A DNA stretch of 64,000 nucleotides. Source: Glandiceps talaboti. Taxonomy: Eukaryota; Hemichordata; Enteropneusta; Spengelidae. How positions within the stretch are numbered: the first letter of the stretch is position 1; every line of letters starts with the position of its first letter. Under the pieces are notes generated by a model, which saw nothing but the letters and a program-made list of their open reading frames with translations, ran no database searches and was not told the DNA's origin. The translations under genes and the position numbers were made by a program. Shown piece after piece: positions 61,803 to 64,000 of the stretch. Location of the stretch: assembly GCF_964340395.1 (NCBI RefSeq), contig NC_135562.1, positions 24,195,360 to 24,259,359 of the forward strand, in the 5' to 3' direction.

Positions 61803-64000
61803 GTTGTAGAGTACTGTGAGACTGTCAACTCAGTTGTAGAGTACTGTGAGACTGTCAACTCAACTCAGTTGTAGAGTACTGTGAGACTGTCAACTCAGTT
61901 GTAGAGTACTGTGAGACTGTCAACTCAGTTGTAGAGTAGTGTGAGACTGTAAACTCAGTTGTAGAGTACTGTGAGACTGTAAAGTCAGTTGTAGAGTACT
62001 GTGAGACTGTCAACTCAACTCAGTTGTAGAGTACTGTGAGACTGACAACTCAGTTGTAGAGTACTGTGAGACTGTCAACTCAGTTGTAGAATACTGTGAG
62101 ACTGTCAACTCAGTTGTAGAGTACTGTGAGAGTGTCAACTCAGTTGTAGAGTACTGTGAGACTGTCAACTCAGTTGTAGAGTACTGTGAGACTGTCAACT
62201 CAGTTGTAGAGTACTGTGAGACTGTAAAGTCAGTTGTAGAGTACTGTGAGACTGTCAACTCAACTCAGTTGTAGAGTACTGTGAGACTGTCAACTCAGTT
62301 GTAGAGTACTGTGAGACTGTCAACTCAACTCAGTTGTAGAGTACTGTGAGACTGACAACTCAGTTGTAGAGTACTGTGAGACTGTCAACTCAGTTGTAGA
62401 ATACTGTGAGACTGTCAACTCAGTTGTAGAGTACTGTGAGACTGTCAACTCAACTCAGTTGTAGAGTACTGTGAGATTGTAAAGTCAGTTGTAGAGTACT
62501 GTGAGACTGTAAAGTCAGTTGTAGAGTACTGTGAGACTGTAAAGTCAGTTGTAGAGTACTGTGAGACTGACAACTCAGTTGTAGAGTACTGTGAGACTGT
62601 CAACTCAGTTGTAGAGTACTGTGAGACTGTCAACTCAGTTGTAGAATACTGTGAGACTGTCAACTCAGTTGTAGAGTACTGTGAGACTGTCAACTCAACT
62701 CAGTTGTAGAGTACTGTGAGACTGTCAACTCAGTTGTAGAGTACTGTGAGACTGTCAACTCAACTCAGTTGTAGAGTACTGTGAGACTGTCAACTCAGTT
62801 GTAGAGTACTGTGAGACTGTAAAGTCAGTTGTAGAGTACTGTGAGACTGTAAAGTCAGTTGTAGAGTACTGTGAGACTGTCAACTCAGTTGTAGAATACT
62901 GAGACTGTCAACTCAGTTGTAGAGTACTGTGAGACTGTCAACTCAACTCAGTTGTAGAGTACTGTGAGACTGTCAACTCAACTCAGTTGTAGAATACTGT
63001 GAGACTGTAAACTCAGTTGTAGAATACTGTGAGACTGACAACTCAGTTGTAGAGTACTGTGAGACTGTCAAGTCAGTTGTAGAGTACTGTGAGACTGTCA
63101 ACTCAGTTGTAGAATACTGTGAGACTGTCAACTCAGTTGTAGAGTACTGTGAGACTGTCAACTCAGTTGTAGAGTACTGTGAGACTGTCAACTCAGTTGT
63201 AGAGTACTGTGAGACTGTCAACTCAGTTGTAGAGTACTGTGAGACTGTCAACTCAGTTGTAGAGTACTGTGAGACTGTCAACTCAGTTGTAGAGTACTGT
63301 GAGACTGTCAACTCAGTTGTAGAGTACTGTGAGACTGTCAACTCAGTTGTAGAGTACTGTGAGACTGACAACTCAGTTGTAGAGTACTGTGAGACTGACA
63401 ACTCAGTTGTAGAGTACTGTGAGACTGTCAACTCAGTTGTAGAATACTGTTAGACTGTCAACTCAGTTGTAGAGTACTGTGAGACTGTCAACTCAGTTGT
63501 AGAGTACTGTGAGACTGTCAACTCAGTTGTAGAGTACTGTGAGACTGTCAACTCAGTTGTAGAATACTGTGAGACTGTCAACTCAGTTGTAGAATACTGT
63601 GAGACTGTAAAGTCAGTTGTAGAGTACTGTGAGACTGTAAAGTCAGTTGTAGAGTACTGTGAGACTGTCAACTCAGTTGTAGAGTACTGTGAGACTGTCA
63701 ACTCAGTTGTAGAGTACTGTGAGACTGTCAACTCAGTTGTAGAGTACTGTGAGACTGTCAACTCAGTTGTAGAGTACTGTGAGACTGACAACTCAGTTGT
63801 AGAGTACTGTGAGACTGTCAACTCAACTCAGTTGTAGAGTACTGTGAGACTGTAAAGTCAGTTGTAGAGTACTGTGAGACTGTCAACTCAACTCAGTTGT
63901 AGAGTACTGTGAGACTGTCAACTCAACTCAGTTGTAGAGTACTGTGAGACTGTCAACTCAGTTGTAGAGTACTGTGAGACTGTCAACTCAACTCAGTTGT
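61803..64000. repeat. 30-bp minisatellite with 35-bp variant units, running off the window
   Basis: Unit GTTGTAGAGTACTGTGAGAC plus TGTCAACTCA, period 30. Many units carry an extra CAACT (35 bp). Others have TGTAAAGTCA, TGACAACTCA or GAATACTG. Multi-unit blocks recur (CAACTCAACT followed by the same series of variants at 62011 and 62321, 310 bp apart). Because the units are stop-free in one minus-strand frame, repeated TVSQYSTTEL open frames appear. They stop wherever a 35-bp unit occurs, so they are not a gene. Confidence 0.98.

Noticed and set aside
62973-63821. Repeated open frames with TVSQYSTTEL units
   Set aside because: The 30-bp array is stop-free in one frame. The frames end wherever a 35-bp unit occurs, so the reading frame is not kept by selection.

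Overview
This window reads as non-coding, repeat-dominated DNA from an animal nuclear genome. It is AT-rich by eye, has no bacterial gene organisation, and contains no open frame recognisable as a host gene. The only protein homology I can support is a 5'-truncated, frameshifted piece of a non-LTR retrotransposon reverse transcriptase (about 44852-45354, +). The repeat style suggests a marine invertebrate: elements with a terminal hairpin, a (CCGT)n or (CTGT)n microsatellite and 113-250 bp core repeats resemble the 'pearl'/HINE class described from bivalves. That is an inference about repeat style. I cannot name the species or phylum.

About one third of the window (roughly 21 kb) is tandem repeat. 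The main arrays have units of 30 bp (1-1389), 46 bp (1430-1806), 30 bp (4651-5780, interrupted), 56 bp (13345-15045, interrupted), 17-21 bp (18314-19547), 24 bp (21195-21760), 37 bp (23262-26366), 67 bp (26895-27166), 27 bp (29815-30358), 42 bp (30655-31250), 28 bp (32064-33540), 59 bp (34480-39055), 47 bp (51533-51836), 39 bp (52280-53070), 56 bp (56085-56985), 40 bp (58562-59538) and 30 bp (61803-64000). The first and last arrays run off the window edges. Long open frames in these arrays follow from units that are multiples of 3 and lack stops, and are not annotated as genes.

At least another 15 kb is dispersed mobile-element sequence in several families, labelled A-G here. A, B and C share one layout: a short subterminal inverted repeat plus hairpin at the 5' end, a simple repeat, one or more tandem core units, and the inverted subterminal motif again near the 3' end. 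In A3 and both C copies a small 3' hairpin follows it. This is the layout expected of non-autonomous Helentrons (HINEs). Both copies of C sit inside minisatellites, so their ends can be read to the base. D and E have the 5' hairpin/simple-repeat start and carry DR1-type nuclear-receptor motifs.

Layout: 1-3304 minisatellites and a 5'-truncated A; 4300-5780 short B copy, 30-bp array and C1; 7092-12545 continuous repeat block B1 (containing a 591-bp inverted-repeat transposon), F, A2, G, A3, A4; 13345-15045 56-bp array with C2; 16681-17420 a 330-bp repeat carrying X-box-like palindromes; 18259-39055 mostly minisatellites; 39078-42657 F, D and B2; 44852-45655 LINE relic; 47839-50480 element E split by B3; 51533-53070 minisatellites; 54466-55800 A5-G-A6; 56085-64000 minisatellites with a 95-bp palindromic element at 59539-59633. 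The remaining stretches are AT-rich sequence in which I see no gene.
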